Shown: positions 1 through 5,537, counted from the stretch's first letter. The stretch: 5,723 nt of DNA from an uncultured bacterium (GCA_937959175.1 CALGAS010000066.1:1-5723), one strand, 5' to 3'. Translations and numbers: made by a program. Notes: generated by a model not told the origin, from the sequence alone.

Positions 1-661
1 GAGGGATATCGATCGGCGTCGGGAAGCGGGCGAGGATGCGGCTGGCTTCCAGCCTGGCCGCGTCGGCCCGCGGCAGACCGGTCGCCACGAGATCCGCTTC
101 GACGTCAGCTGCGGCATCGGCCGGCACCTGAATCCAGAACCCGTCGCGCCCCTGGCCTTCCACGCGGACCACCCGGACTGCCGTCCCACCGATGCTGGCA
201 GGCTGGTGACTGAGGGCGGCGGCAGGTGGTGGTTCGCCGGTCAGGCCGGCCACCGCCTCGGCCGCCGCCGCGCCGCCCACGAGCAGCGTGGCAGTGGCGT
301 CCGGCAGTCGCTCGATTTCGACCGCCTCCCGGATGTGATAGTGCTCGAGGTGATCGCGGAGCCGCTGGCCCTGGCCGGCCGCCGTCACGAGCACCAGGCG
401 CTCGGGCGTCCGCAGGACCGTGGTCAGGGCGATCACCCAGCCCTTGGCGTCGGTGAAGAAGGTTTCGCTACCCTCGCCGTGCTCGAGGCTGGATACCGCC
501 GTGGTTGCAAAGTTGTCGACAAAGCGAACCGCGTCGCCTCCGGTGGCCGTGACGATGTCCAGGTGCAGCGGCGTCCAGGAAGCATCTGCCGGCGGATCTG
601 GGACAACGGCCCGACGGGCCCCGGGGGCGACTGGCGGATCGGATCGGGAGGGGGCGGACAT
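1..661 (-). CDS. YgfZ/GcvT-like folate-binding protein, partial (C-terminus beyond left edge)
   Basis: The minus-strand frame from ATG at 661-659 stays open for 220 codons to the window edge. It reads like the YgfZ/GcvT aminomethyltransferase-fold family. After a Pro/Ala-rich N-terminus (about residues 1-27) comes GGDAVRFVDNFATTAVSSLE (41-60), matching the family's 'G.DA.rFL.g..t.dv..l' opening. FTDAKGWVIALTTVLR (69-84) stands where relatives have the 'PKGR' strand, and RLRDHLEHYHIREAVEIERL (100-119) matches the helix-strand after it. EASRILARFPTPIDIP (205-220) matches the 'E..Ri..G.P..g.D' segment that precedes the family's KGCYxGQE motif, which would lie off the edge. In bacteria YgfZ is a cytosolic tetrahydrofolate-dependent helper in Fe-S enzyme assembly or repair; that role is known for the family and inferred here. 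It is unlikely to be the glycine-cleavage T protein, whose N-terminus starts differently. No Shine-Dalgarno is visible, and no in-frame ATG was found in about 60 bases upstream. Confidence 0.8.
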   Translation of the reverse strand, partial: MSAPSRSDPPVAPGARRAVVPDPPADASWTPLHLDIVTATGGDAVRFVDNFATTAVSSLEHGEGSETFFTDAKGWVIALTTVLRTPERLVLVTAAGQGQRLRDHLEHYHIREAVEIERLPDATATLLVGGAAAAEAVAGLTGEPPPAAALSHQPASIGGTAVRVVRVEGQGRDGFWIQVPADAAADVEADLVATGLPRADAARLEASRILARFPTPIDIP

Positions 662-839
662 GGTGTGAAGGCGACCGGATCGCCGCTTGGCATGGCGGAT
701 ATCCAATCGTTTTAGGCTACCAGGCCCGTGTGCCACCGGGGATTGGGATTTTTTTTGAACCCGGCGCGAACGATCGGCCGGCCAGCCCCGTATTCCCTGC
801 TAGCCGCGACAGACCGTCGCACACGGAAATCCCGGGTGA

Positions 840-859
840 AAGCCCGCCTTTTCGGGTTT
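840..859. repeat. Short inverted repeat (possible leader hairpin)
   Basis: AAGCCCG (840-846) and CGGGTTT (853-859) can pair over seven positions, one of them G-U, around the six-base loop CCTTTT. No T-run follows, so it does not look like an intrinsic terminator. It lies about 190 bases upstream of the regulator start at 1051 and may be in its leader if transcription starts far upstream. It could also be chance in GC-rich DNA. Confidence 0.3.
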
Positions 860-1034
860 GGCTGGACGCGGCTCGTAGGCTTGAACGTGCGGATGATCCG
901 GCAAGGCGTCACCCGCGGCGACAGGCCATCACGCGATTCGTCATCGAGTCTTCGGTTCGCGTTTCCCATTCACACGCTTCTGCGGGCATCGTGCGCGCCG
1001 AGGGTGAGGGGGCAACCGAGGCTCACGACCGGGC

Positions 1035-1042
1035 AGAGGAGG
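1035..1042 (+). promoter_or_regulatory. Strong Shine-Dalgarno that fixes the regulator start
   Basis: AGAGGAGG ends eight bases before the ATG at 1051. This near-consensus ribosome binding site decides for a 199-residue protein over the longer in-frame reading from 730, whose extra residues look non-coding. Confidence 0.85.
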
Positions 1043-1050
1043 CAGCGAGC

Positions 1051-1650
1051 ATGGCCACTGTGGATTGCGATCGGGAATGCCGCGACGACTTCGATGATTT
1101 CGACGGTCCCTTCGGGGATCCGGCAGCCGTCGCCGATAGCGACTATTCCGATGCCAGTCGGGCTGCCGGCGAGGCCGCCGGTGCGAACGGGAGCAAGGAA
1201 GTTGTCCTGCACCGCATCGCCGAGGTCCGGCAGCAGCAGCGTGTCACCCTCCGAAATGTCGCCCGCCGGCTCGGCCTTCCTCTACCGCTTGTCCGCAGGC
1301 AGGAGCGGGCCGACTGCGACCTGCGGCTGTCGGATCTGCTCCGCTGGCAGGAGGTGCTCGAAGTGCCGATCGCCGAACTGCTTGTCGAGGGCGACGGCCA
1401 GCTCTCGGGGCCGGTTCTCGAGCGGTCGCGGATGGTGAAGCTGATGAAGACGGCCGCCGCGATCAGGGAGCGATCCCGGGAGCCTTCGATTCAGCGGCTC
1501 TGCGGCATGCTCGTCGATCAGATCCTGGAGATCATGCCGGAGCTCGCCGATGTCTCGCCCTGGCACAGCGTCGGGCAGCGGCGGACGCGGGATGAACTCG
1601 GCCGGGCCGCCCGGATGATCGTGTCGGAAGACACCTTCCAGGCCCGCTGA
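1051..1650 (+). CDS. XRE-type helix-turn-helix transcriptional regulator
   Basis: A 199-residue protein. Residues 1-50 are acidic and Gly/Ala-rich, probably disordered (RDDFDDFDGPFGD at 11-23). Residues 52-113 look like a Cro/C1-type HTH: VLHRIAEVRQQQRVTLRNVA (52-71) gives the 'iR..r..s...lA' helices, RRLGLPLPLVRRQE (72-85) the turn and recognition helix, and LRLSDLLRWQEVLEVPIAEL (91-110) the last helices seen in XRE proteins. Residues 121-199 form a second block, with RMVKLMKTAAAIRERS (127-142) then LVDQILEIMPELADVSPWHS (154-173) and VGQRRTRDELGR (174-185). I associate this HTH-plus-block arrangement with planctomycete regulators of unknown target. The block may be for oligomerisation or ligand binding, which is inference. 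It is expected to act in the cytosol on DNA. The gene stands alone, transcribed away from the YgfZ-like gene; its targets cannot be read from the window. Confidence 0.8.
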   Translation: MATVDCDRECRDDFDDFDGPFGDPAAVADSDYSDASRAAGEAAGANGSKEVVLHRIAEVRQQQRVTLRNVARRLGLPLPLVRRQERADCDLRLSDLLRWQEVLEVPIAELLVEGDGQLSGPVLERSRMVKLMKTAAAIRERSREPSIQRLCGMLVDQILEIMPELADVSPWHSVGQRRTRDELGRAARMIVSEDTFQAR

Positions 1651-1668
1651 GGCCGCGAGCGAGTTGCC

Positions 1669-1697
1669 TTGTGTCGCCACGGGCGGCTGTCTACGAT
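1669..1697 (+). promoter_or_regulatory. Candidate sigma70-type promoter upstream of the 28-aa ORF
   Basis: TTGTGT (1669-1674) and TACGAT (1692-1697) are separated by 17 bases, and the -10 begins 63 bases before the GTG at 1755. The matches to consensus are partial (3/6 and 4/6). The segment just before the -10, GGGCGGCTGT (1681-1690), recurs exactly at 5492-5501 in front of another candidate -10, which raises confidence a little. Confidence 0.4.
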
Positions 1698-1754
1698 CCC
1701 GCCGATGGCCCCGCTGCCGGTCGGCAGGTCGCCCTCGCTCTCGGGAGAAGATTC

Positions 1755-1841
1755 GTGTATTCGCTCGTCGGTGTCCTGGGCATCACGCTCGTCTTATTTC
1801 TGGTCGTGGCCCTCACGGCGCGGCTGATTCTCGGCCGCTAG
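1755..1841 (+). CDS. 28-aa single-membrane-segment small protein (candidate)
   Basis: A GTG-initiated frame of 28 codons ending in TAG. GGGAGAAG at 1743-1750 provides a good Shine-Dalgarno, with GGAG seven bases before the GTG. The product is almost wholly hydrophobic: YSLVGVLGITLVLFLVVALT (2-21) forms one membrane helix, followed by a short basic tail with two Arg (ARLILGR). By the positive-inside rule the C-terminus should face the cytoplasm. A longer in-frame reading from GTG at 1671 (56 residues) is possible, but its ribosome binding site is poor and its extra residues look non-coding. The frame begins 104 bases after the HTH regulator and its 3' end overlaps the convergent two-segment membrane protein by 29 bases. 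I recognise no family. Single-segment proteins of this size often modulate a larger membrane complex, but no partner is evident. Chance is the alternative; the combination of binding site, start, hydrophobic pattern and upstream promoter argues against it. Confidence 0.55.
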   Translation: MYSLVGVLGITLVLFLVVALTARLILGR

Positions 1842-2193
1842 GTGCCGGCGCGGTGACGCCGAGGACAAGCAGGGCCAGAAAGCCTCCCAGCACGCCCACC
1901 AGGATCACCCAGGTCGCGACGGCCAGGGCGAAATAATCCCGCAGCCAGACCAGTTCCGGCGGCTCGGGGCTTTTCGGCACTTTCCGCTGCACCGGCCCGG
2001 AGCGGTCGGATTCCTGCCGCATCGCCTCGCGGAACGTGTCCCATTCGGCCTGCACCGCGGGGTTGGACAACTCCGCCAGGCGGTCGGCCCGCCACTGGCC
2101 CAGCAGCCAGGGTGGAACCGCCAGCACCGCCAGCCAGGCGGCGATCACGCCGAGGGCAAACGGCCGCGGCCGGCCTGCTGAGGATCGCTTCAT
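1813..2193 (-). CDS. Two-membrane-segment hypothetical protein
   Basis: A 126-residue protein. A basic N-terminus (KRSSAGRPR) precedes a first membrane helix at about 12-33 (LGVIAAWLAVLAVPPWLLGQ lies within it). A polar middle of about 50 residues (34-85) follows, with NPAVQAEWDTFREAMRQES (44-62) and SGPVQRKVPKSPEPPELVW (65-83). A second helix at about 86-112 contains FALAVATWVILVGVLGGF (88-105), and a short tail ends the protein. The basic N-terminus suggests both ends are cytoplasmic and the middle is external, which is inference. I know similar sequences only as uncharacterised planctomycete proteins and assign no function. The ATG at 2193-2191 has no clear Shine-Dalgarno but sits just before the basic residues and the first helix, so the start is reasonable. 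The gene is divergent from the SPOR-like gene, and its 3' end overlaps the 28-aa ORF. Confidence 0.7.
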   Translation of the reverse strand: MKRSSAGRPRPFALGVIAAWLAVLAVPPWLLGQWRADRLAELSNPAVQAEWDTFREAMRQESDRSGPVQRKVPKSPEPPELVWLRDYFALAVATWVILVGVLGGFLALLVLGVTAPAPSGRESAAP

Positions 2194-2314
2194 GGCCGTC
2201 TTTCGGGGGTTGTCGGAGGTGGGCTGCCAGGGTGCCGGCGAGCGGAGACCGCCCTCCTTGCCCTGTTTCTACCCGCCGCCGGGCCGATCTGGACACCGCC
2301 GGCCGCGTCGTTGC

Positions 2315-2335
2315 CCAGACGTTCGATCAGTCTGG
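2315..2335. repeat. Inverted repeat, possible operator
   Basis: CCAGAC (2315-2320) and GTCTGG (2330-2335) are perfect reverse complements around nine bases, giving 15 bases between matching arm starts, about one and a half helical turns. It overlaps the candidate -35 of the SPOR-like gene, so a bound repressor is conceivable. Chance cannot be excluded. Confidence 0.3.
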
Positions 2336-2361
2336 CATCCCGGCAGCCAGGCTGCTAGCGT
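2332..2361 (+). promoter_or_regulatory. Candidate promoter for the SPOR-like/rdgB pair
   Basis: CTGGCA (2332-2337; 4/6 to the -35 consensus) and TAGCGT (2356-2361; 3/6 to the -10 consensus) are 18 bases apart, and the -10 begins 72 bases before the GTG at 2428. The -10 is preceded by GGCTGC and followed by CCGCCG, resembling the candidate at 1669-1697 (GGCTGT before, CCCGCCG after). The match is weak, and the resemblance is the main support. Confidence 0.3.
2343..2355. repeat. Compact 13-base inverted repeat
   Basis: GCAGCC (2343-2348) and GGCTGC (2350-2355) are perfect reverse complements around one A. It abuts the candidate -10 at 2356, a position typical of an operator; on single strands only five pairs around CAG could form. 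No regulator can be assigned. Confidence 0.3.
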
Positions 2362-2427
2362 CCGCCGCCCGGCCGCTGGGTGCCGGGGCCATAGATTCGC
2401 CGCTTCCTCCCGTCAGGAGTCGTCGCC

Positions 2428-3591
2428 GTGTTCGCTTCCGCCCTGTTCCGCGTGTCCGCGCTGCCGGTGCTGGCCCTCGGAGGGGCTCTCATCTCGGCCA
2501 CCGGGGCGGCCGCTCAGGGCTGGCTTCCGACATCCTGGTTTTCACATGCGGAGATCGACCCGCAGGCGATGTTTCCGCTGGCTGAGAAGGACGGGCCCTG
2601 GCTTGTCTTGGCGACGACGTTTCGCGGTCCGGCGGCTCGCGACGATGCCCGCCGCCTCGTTCACGAGCTCCGCAGCCGCCACAAGCTGGATGCCTACACC
2701 CACGAGAAGGCCTTCGATTTCACCGGTGAACAGCGGGGGATGGGGCTCAACCCGGACGGCACTCCCAAGCGGATGCGGTATGCCAATGCCGGGCGTGTCA
2801 TCGAAGTGGCGGTCTTGGTCGGAGACTTCGCCTCCTTCGAGGACCCCCGAGGCCAGAAGACCCTCCAGACGGTCAAGGGCCTGCGTCCTGAGGCCCTCGG
2901 CGGCCCCGGCGCCAAGAGCCGGCTCGTCGCCGACTTCCTGCAGGCCAACCGCCAGCATGCCGGCAATGCCTCGGCTCGGCCCCCGATGCATGCGGCGATG
3001 CTGATCCCCAATCCGCTCCTGCCCGACGACTACTTCACCCGGCAGGAGGTCGATGCGTTTGTCTTGGCGATGAACGACGATGTCAGCCACGGGCTGCTCG
3101 ATTGCCCGGGTCGCTACACGGTGCGGGTCGCCACCTTCACCGGTGCCGGCAGTTTCGACACCGCCGGCGGCGGGACGGCCGAGCCCGAGTCGGGCGGCCT
3201 GGTCGATGTCACCAGTTTTTTGACGGCCCTCAAGGGAAGCGGCTGGAAGGATCCCAAGCTCCGTGGTGTCGAGAGCGAGAGCCGGCTCGTCGAGGCGGCT
3301 CACAAGGCCCATCGGCTCACCGTGGCGCTGCGGCAGGCGGGCTGGCAGGCGTGGGAGTTTCACGACCGCGACTCGAGCATCGTCTGCGTGGGGTGCATCG
3401 ACCAGCTGGCCGTGCCCGGGCAGGATGGCCGTCCGACGCCCCATCCGGAAATCAGCCGCATCGTCACCGCGCTCGGACCCGACCAGGCGGCGCTGGCCCG
3501 CGGGCAGGTCTTGCCCCGGTCGTTTGACGGGATCATGCTCGATCTGCAGCCCAAGCCGATCGATGTGCCGCGTCGTCCCGCCGGCCGATGA
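2428..3591 (+). CDS. Exported protein with two SPOR-like modules
   Basis: A 387-residue protein starting at GTG 2428, with AGGAG (2415-2419) eight bases upstream. Residues 1-30 are a signal peptide: FRVS, a hydrophobic stretch about 9-24, and a small-residue end TGAAAQ (25-30), with cleavage probably near 29-31. Two similar blocks follow. The first has GPWLVLATTFRGPAARDDAR (56-75), RLVHELRSRHKLDAYTHEKA (76-95) and IEVAVLVGDFASFEDPRGQK (125-144). The second has GRYTVRVATFTGAGSF (228-243), AAHKAHRLTVALRQAGWQAW (290-309) and EFHDRDSSIVCVGCI (310-324). Each has a strand 'v.vatF.g', a helix with regular Ala/Leu, then 'LR..G..A', and ends in a strand 'v.VG.f', the order seen in SPOR domains. SPOR domains bind denuded peptidoglycan glycan strands; planctomycete walls are thin, so the ligand here is open. 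The domain assignment is from pattern, not search. Three cysteines lie at 226, 320 and 323. The gene probably shares a transcript with rdgB, 16 bases downstream. Confidence 0.75.
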   Translation: MFASALFRVSALPVLALGGALISATGAAAQGWLPTSWFSHAEIDPQAMFPLAEKDGPWLVLATTFRGPAARDDARRLVHELRSRHKLDAYTHEKAFDFTGEQRGMGLNPDGTPKRMRYANAGRVIEVAVLVGDFASFEDPRGQKTLQTVKGLRPEALGGPGAKSRLVADFLQANRQHAGNASARPPMHAAMLIPNPLLPDDYFTRQEVDAFVLAMNDDVSHGLLDCPGRYTVRVATFTGAGSFDTAGGGTAEPESGGLVDVTSFLTALKGSGWKDPKLRGVESESRLVEAAHKAHRLTVALRQAGWQAWEFHDRDSSIVCVGCIDQLAVPGQDGRPTPHPEISRIVTALGPDQAALARGQVLPRSFDGIMLDLQPKPIDVPRRPAGR

Positions 3592-3607
3592 GCCTGGAAG
3601 AACGTTG

Positions 3608-4234
3608 ATGCCCCCCTCCCTCGTCCTCGGCACCACCAACGCCGGCAAGGTTCGGGAACTGGTCGATCTGCTGGCCGGCTTCGAGATCGGCTGCGAGTCG
3701 CTGGCGGATCACCCCGGGGCCGTGGTCGTCGAGGAGACCGGGGCAAGTTTTGCCGACAACGCGGCGCTCAAGGCCACCCTCCAGGCACGGGCCCTGTCAC
3801 GCTGGGTCTTGGCGGAGGACAGCGGGCTGGTCGTTCCCGCCCTCGACGGGGCCCCGGGAATCTATTCAGCCCGCTTCGCGGATCCCCGCGCGGGCGAGCC
3901 CCGCGAAGCGACCGACGCCCGCAACAACGCCCTCCTGCTCGAACGGCTCGCCGGCCGCAGCGGCAGCGAGCGGGCCGCCCACTATGCCTGCCATGCGGCG
4001 CTGGCCGATCCTGCCGGGCAGGTGGTAGCGGTCGCCGAGGGGATCTGCAGCGGCCTGATTGCCCGGCAGCCGGCTGGTGCCGGCGGATTCGGCTACGACC
4101 CGCTGTTTATCGTGCCGGAATACCATCGCACCTTCGGCGAACTGCCGGCGGCGGTGAAGGCCGTCATCAGCCACCGGGCACGGGCGCTGCGGGTGATGCT
4201 GCCGACGATCGTGAGGCTGCTGTCCGACGGCTGA
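3608..4234 (+). CDS. rdgB: XTP/dITP pyrophosphatase (RdgB/HAM1 family)
   Basis: A 208-residue protein of normal family length. It hydrolyses the non-canonical purine nucleotides XTP, dITP and ITP to monophosphate and pyrophosphate, clearing them from the nucleotide pool before incorporation; it is cytosolic, homodimeric and Mg-dependent in characterised members. Family motifs appear in order: LVLGTTNAGKVREL (5-18) is the nucleotide-binding N-terminus, with Asn11 and Lys14; EETGASFADNAALKA (42-56) follows; AEDSGLVVPALDGAPGIYSA (69-88) carries the acidic metal-binding and catalytic positions (Glu70, Asp71); GGFGYDPLF (159-167) and ISHRARAL (187-194) form the base-recognition end. The -1 position of DSGL is Glu, where E. 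coli has Asp, a common variant. GGAAG (3596-3600) lies seven bases before the ATG, which fits the family's N-terminus. It lies 16 bases after the SPOR-like gene, so translation is probably coupled or the transcript shared, and it ends three bases from the convergent glycosyltransferase. Confidence 0.95.
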   Translation: MPPSLVLGTTNAGKVRELVDLLAGFEIGCESLADHPGAVVVEETGASFADNAALKATLQARALSRWVLAEDSGLVVPALDGAPGIYSARFADPRAGEPREATDARNNALLLERLAGRSGSERAAHYACHAALADPAGQVVAVAEGICSGLIARQPAGAGGFGYDPLFIVPEYHRTFGELPAAVKAVISHRARALRVMLPTIVRLLSDG

Positions 4235-4237
4235 CGG

Positions 4238-5338
4238 TCACTCGGCAGCGGCAACCGCCCGGGCCCGCTGGGCGAGCCGGTGGTCGATGACCCGCAGGAC
4301 GTCGTCGGTGCCGTCCATCCGGCCCCGGAGGGACGCCAGCGCCGGCTGAAAGGATTCCAGCCGGCCCAGAAATGCCTGGACGCGTTGCGGGGAGATGTCT
4401 TCAAGCAGGTGGAACTCACCGCAGCCCATCGAATCGAGAAAATGGCTGTTCATCAGTTGTTCGGAATGAGCCTGCTCCGGCAGCACGAGCATCGGCTTGC
4501 CGAGGTGGAGGGCCTCGCCGATGAGCTGGTTGCCGGCGGCCGAGACCAGGCATCGGCAGCCGGCCAGATCCTCGACGAACCGCCGCTCGTCGATCGCGTG
4601 GAACGAGATACCGCCGACGGGCTCCCGCTCGCCGAGGCCGTAGATGCGGACGGGCAGGCCGCAGTCGGCCAGGGATTCCACCGCCGAGAAGGGCGTGTGG
4701 CGGCGAAGGTAGGAGAGCACGAAGCCCTCGTCGCGGGGCCGGGCCCTGAGAATCTCCCGGCGAAGAAGCGGACCGACCTGAACGACATGCTCCCAGCCGC
4801 GTCGCAGCGGGGGCCGAAAGAAAGCGGAAACGACCGTATCGGCGGCCTCGGTGACGTACATCCAGACGGCGTGGCTCATGAACCAGGCGTTCCACTGCAG
4901 CGACCACGGCAAGGCATCGAGATCGTAGGCGAGCAGGAAGTGCTGGTGGTCGATGCTGATCAGCGGGATGCCGAGTCGGCCGGCGGCCCGGGGCAGGCCC
5001 GGCTCGAAGTCGGTGATCGCAAGATCGGCGGCGAAGGTATCGAGGTCGCCGATCATCCGGTCGACGAGCGGCCCCAGTTGCCGGGCCTGGTAATCGAGGC
5101 CGACCGCGATCGACCGCATCACGTCGAGCCGGCCGCCGGTGTACTGGAAGACGACACCGGGAATCTCCTCGAGCCGCACCCGCGGCCGCCCCGCGAGTTG
5201 GCTCTTCAGAAACGCCACCGCGTCGGCCGAGGTGTAGACGAGGATCTCGTGATCGGCCTCGAGCCGCTCGATGAGGGTGCTCATCCGCGTGGCATGGCCG
5301 CGGCCCTCGCCGCACAGGCTGATGGCGATCCGGGGCAT
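4238..5338 (-). CDS. GT-B fold glycosyltransferase, MJ1255-like family
   Basis: A 366-residue protein of two-domain GT-B type. MPRIAISLCGEGRGHATRMS (1-20) holds the Gly-rich GEGRGH loop of the N-terminal domain, typical of MurG/GT28-like and MJ1255-like enzymes. ITDFEPGLPRAAGRLGIPL (108-126) and ISIDHQHFL (127-135) match the conserved 'DFEP...gIPlisiDnQH' stretch of the latter group. The C-terminal nucleotide-sugar-binding domain has VGPLLRREI (188-196), the SAAGNQLIGEALHLGKPML segment (266-284) and LPEQAHSEQLMN (286-297), corresponding to the 'tnGG..li.EAl..gkP.l..P...qfEQ..N' motif. Residue Ala267 stands where many relatives have Asn or Gly, leaving a single Gly at 269. It presumably transfers a sugar from a nucleotide donor to a lipid or envelope acceptor at the inner face of the membrane; donor and acceptor are unknown. 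The start at 5338 is required by the N-terminal motif. The open frame continues upstream to 5620, but that part looks non-coding and overlaps the next gene. No Shine-Dalgarno is seen. Confidence 0.85.
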   Translation of the reverse strand: MPRIAISLCGEGRGHATRMSTLIERLEADHEILVYTSADAVAFLKSQLAGRPRVRLEEIPGVVFQYTGGRLDVMRSIAVGLDYQARQLGPLVDRMIGDLDTFAADLAITDFEPGLPRAAGRLGIPLISIDHQHFLLAYDLDALPWSLQWNAWFMSHAVWMYVTEAADTVVSAFFRPPLRRGWEHVVQVGPLLRREILRARPRDEGFVLSYLRRHTPFSAVESLADCGLPVRIYGLGEREPVGGISFHAIDERRFVEDLAGCRCLVSAAGNQLIGEALHLGKPMLVLPEQAHSEQLMNSHFLDSMGCGEFHLLEDISPQRVQAFLGRLESFQPALASLRGRMDGTDDVLRVIDHRLAQRARAVAAAE

Positions 5339-5477
5339 AGCCGGTGAACTGTCCGAGGAGGCGGGCGGCGAGCCTGGTGACAGGGCCCGCCGGCAGGTCC
5401 ATTCTGCCCGGCTCGATTGTGCCTGGTTCGGCCGGGGCCGCCAACTCGACGGGAGGGATGACCCGGAGACACCCGAG

Positions 5478-5506
5478 ATGCCTTCTATCGAGGGCGGCTG
5501 TACGGT
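5478..5506 (+). promoter_or_regulatory. Candidate promoter for the exported-protein gene
   Basis: ATGCCT (5478-5483) and TACGGT (5501-5506) are 17 bases apart, and the -10 begins 66 bases before the ATG at 5567. The sequence GGGCGGCTGT (5492-5501) overlapping the -10 is identical to 1681-1690. TGCCTT also occurs near both -35 regions (1665-1670 and 5479-5484), which strengthens the case that these are one promoter type. Confidence 0.35.
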
Positions 5507-5525
5507 ACCCTCCCCACAAGGCGGA

Positions 5526-5537
5526 TCCGATATCGGA
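5526..5537. repeat. Perfect 12-base palindrome, possible operator
   Basis: TCCGATATCGGA reads the same on both strands, with its centre between 5531 and 5532. It lies downstream of the candidate -10 (5501-5506) and about 30 bases before the start codon, a typical place for a repressor site or a structured leader. No binding protein is identifiable. Confidence 0.4.

Larger units (their letters stand above)
662..1050. other. 389-base divergent intergenic region
   Basis: This stretch separates the divergent starts of the YgfZ-like gene (661, minus) and the HTH regulator (1051, plus). Open frames cross it, but their translations are Arg/Pro/Ser-rich and low in sense, so I call no gene. It contains a run of eight T at 749-756, which read on the minus strand is an A-tract about 90 bases upstream of the YgfZ-like start and could act as a promoter UP-like element. 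It also contains a weak hairpin at 840-859. I found no convincing -35/-10 pair for either gene. Confidence 0.6.
2194..2427. other. Divergent control region
   Basis: These 234 bases separate the minus-strand membrane-protein gene from the plus-strand SPOR-like gene. They hold two perfect short inverted repeats (2315-2335 and 2343-2355) and a candidate -10 for the plus strand. On the minus strand TAGAAA (2271-2266) lies 78 bases from the membrane-protein start but has no recognisable -35. Frames crossing the region have no gene-like translation. Confidence 0.5.

Noticed and set aside
206..715. Plus-strand open frame across the left end (169 codons)
   Set aside because: The opposite strand carries a recognisable YgfZ-like sequence through the same bases; this frame is its shadow.
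714..719. TAGCCT on the minus strand as a -10 for the YgfZ-like gene
   Set aside because: The distance to the start (58 bases) is suitable, but no -35-like hexamer lies at 16-18 bases.
749..756. Run of eight T as an intrinsic terminator
   Set aside because: No stable GC hairpin precedes it, and no plus-strand gene ends nearby.
730..1050. In-frame upstream extension of the HTH regulator to 730
   Set aside because: The extra residues are Arg/Pro/Ser-rich without pattern, and a near-consensus Shine-Dalgarno sits eight bases before the ATG at 1051.
1671..1754. 56-codon version of the small membrane ORF starting at GTG 1671
   Set aside because: It has a weak ribosome binding site, the extra residues look non-coding, and the candidate -10 at 1692 would lie inside the coding part.
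2542..3648. Long minus-strand open frame opposite the SPOR-like gene (368 codons)
   Set aside because: The plus strand has a signal peptide, a Shine-Dalgarno and repeat modules; the minus translation shows none and crosses the rdgB start.
4280..5347. Long plus-strand open frame opposite the glycosyltransferase (355 codons)
   Set aside because: It is a mirror of the minus-strand gene's codon bias in GC-rich DNA; the translation has no motif, while the minus strand has clear family motifs.
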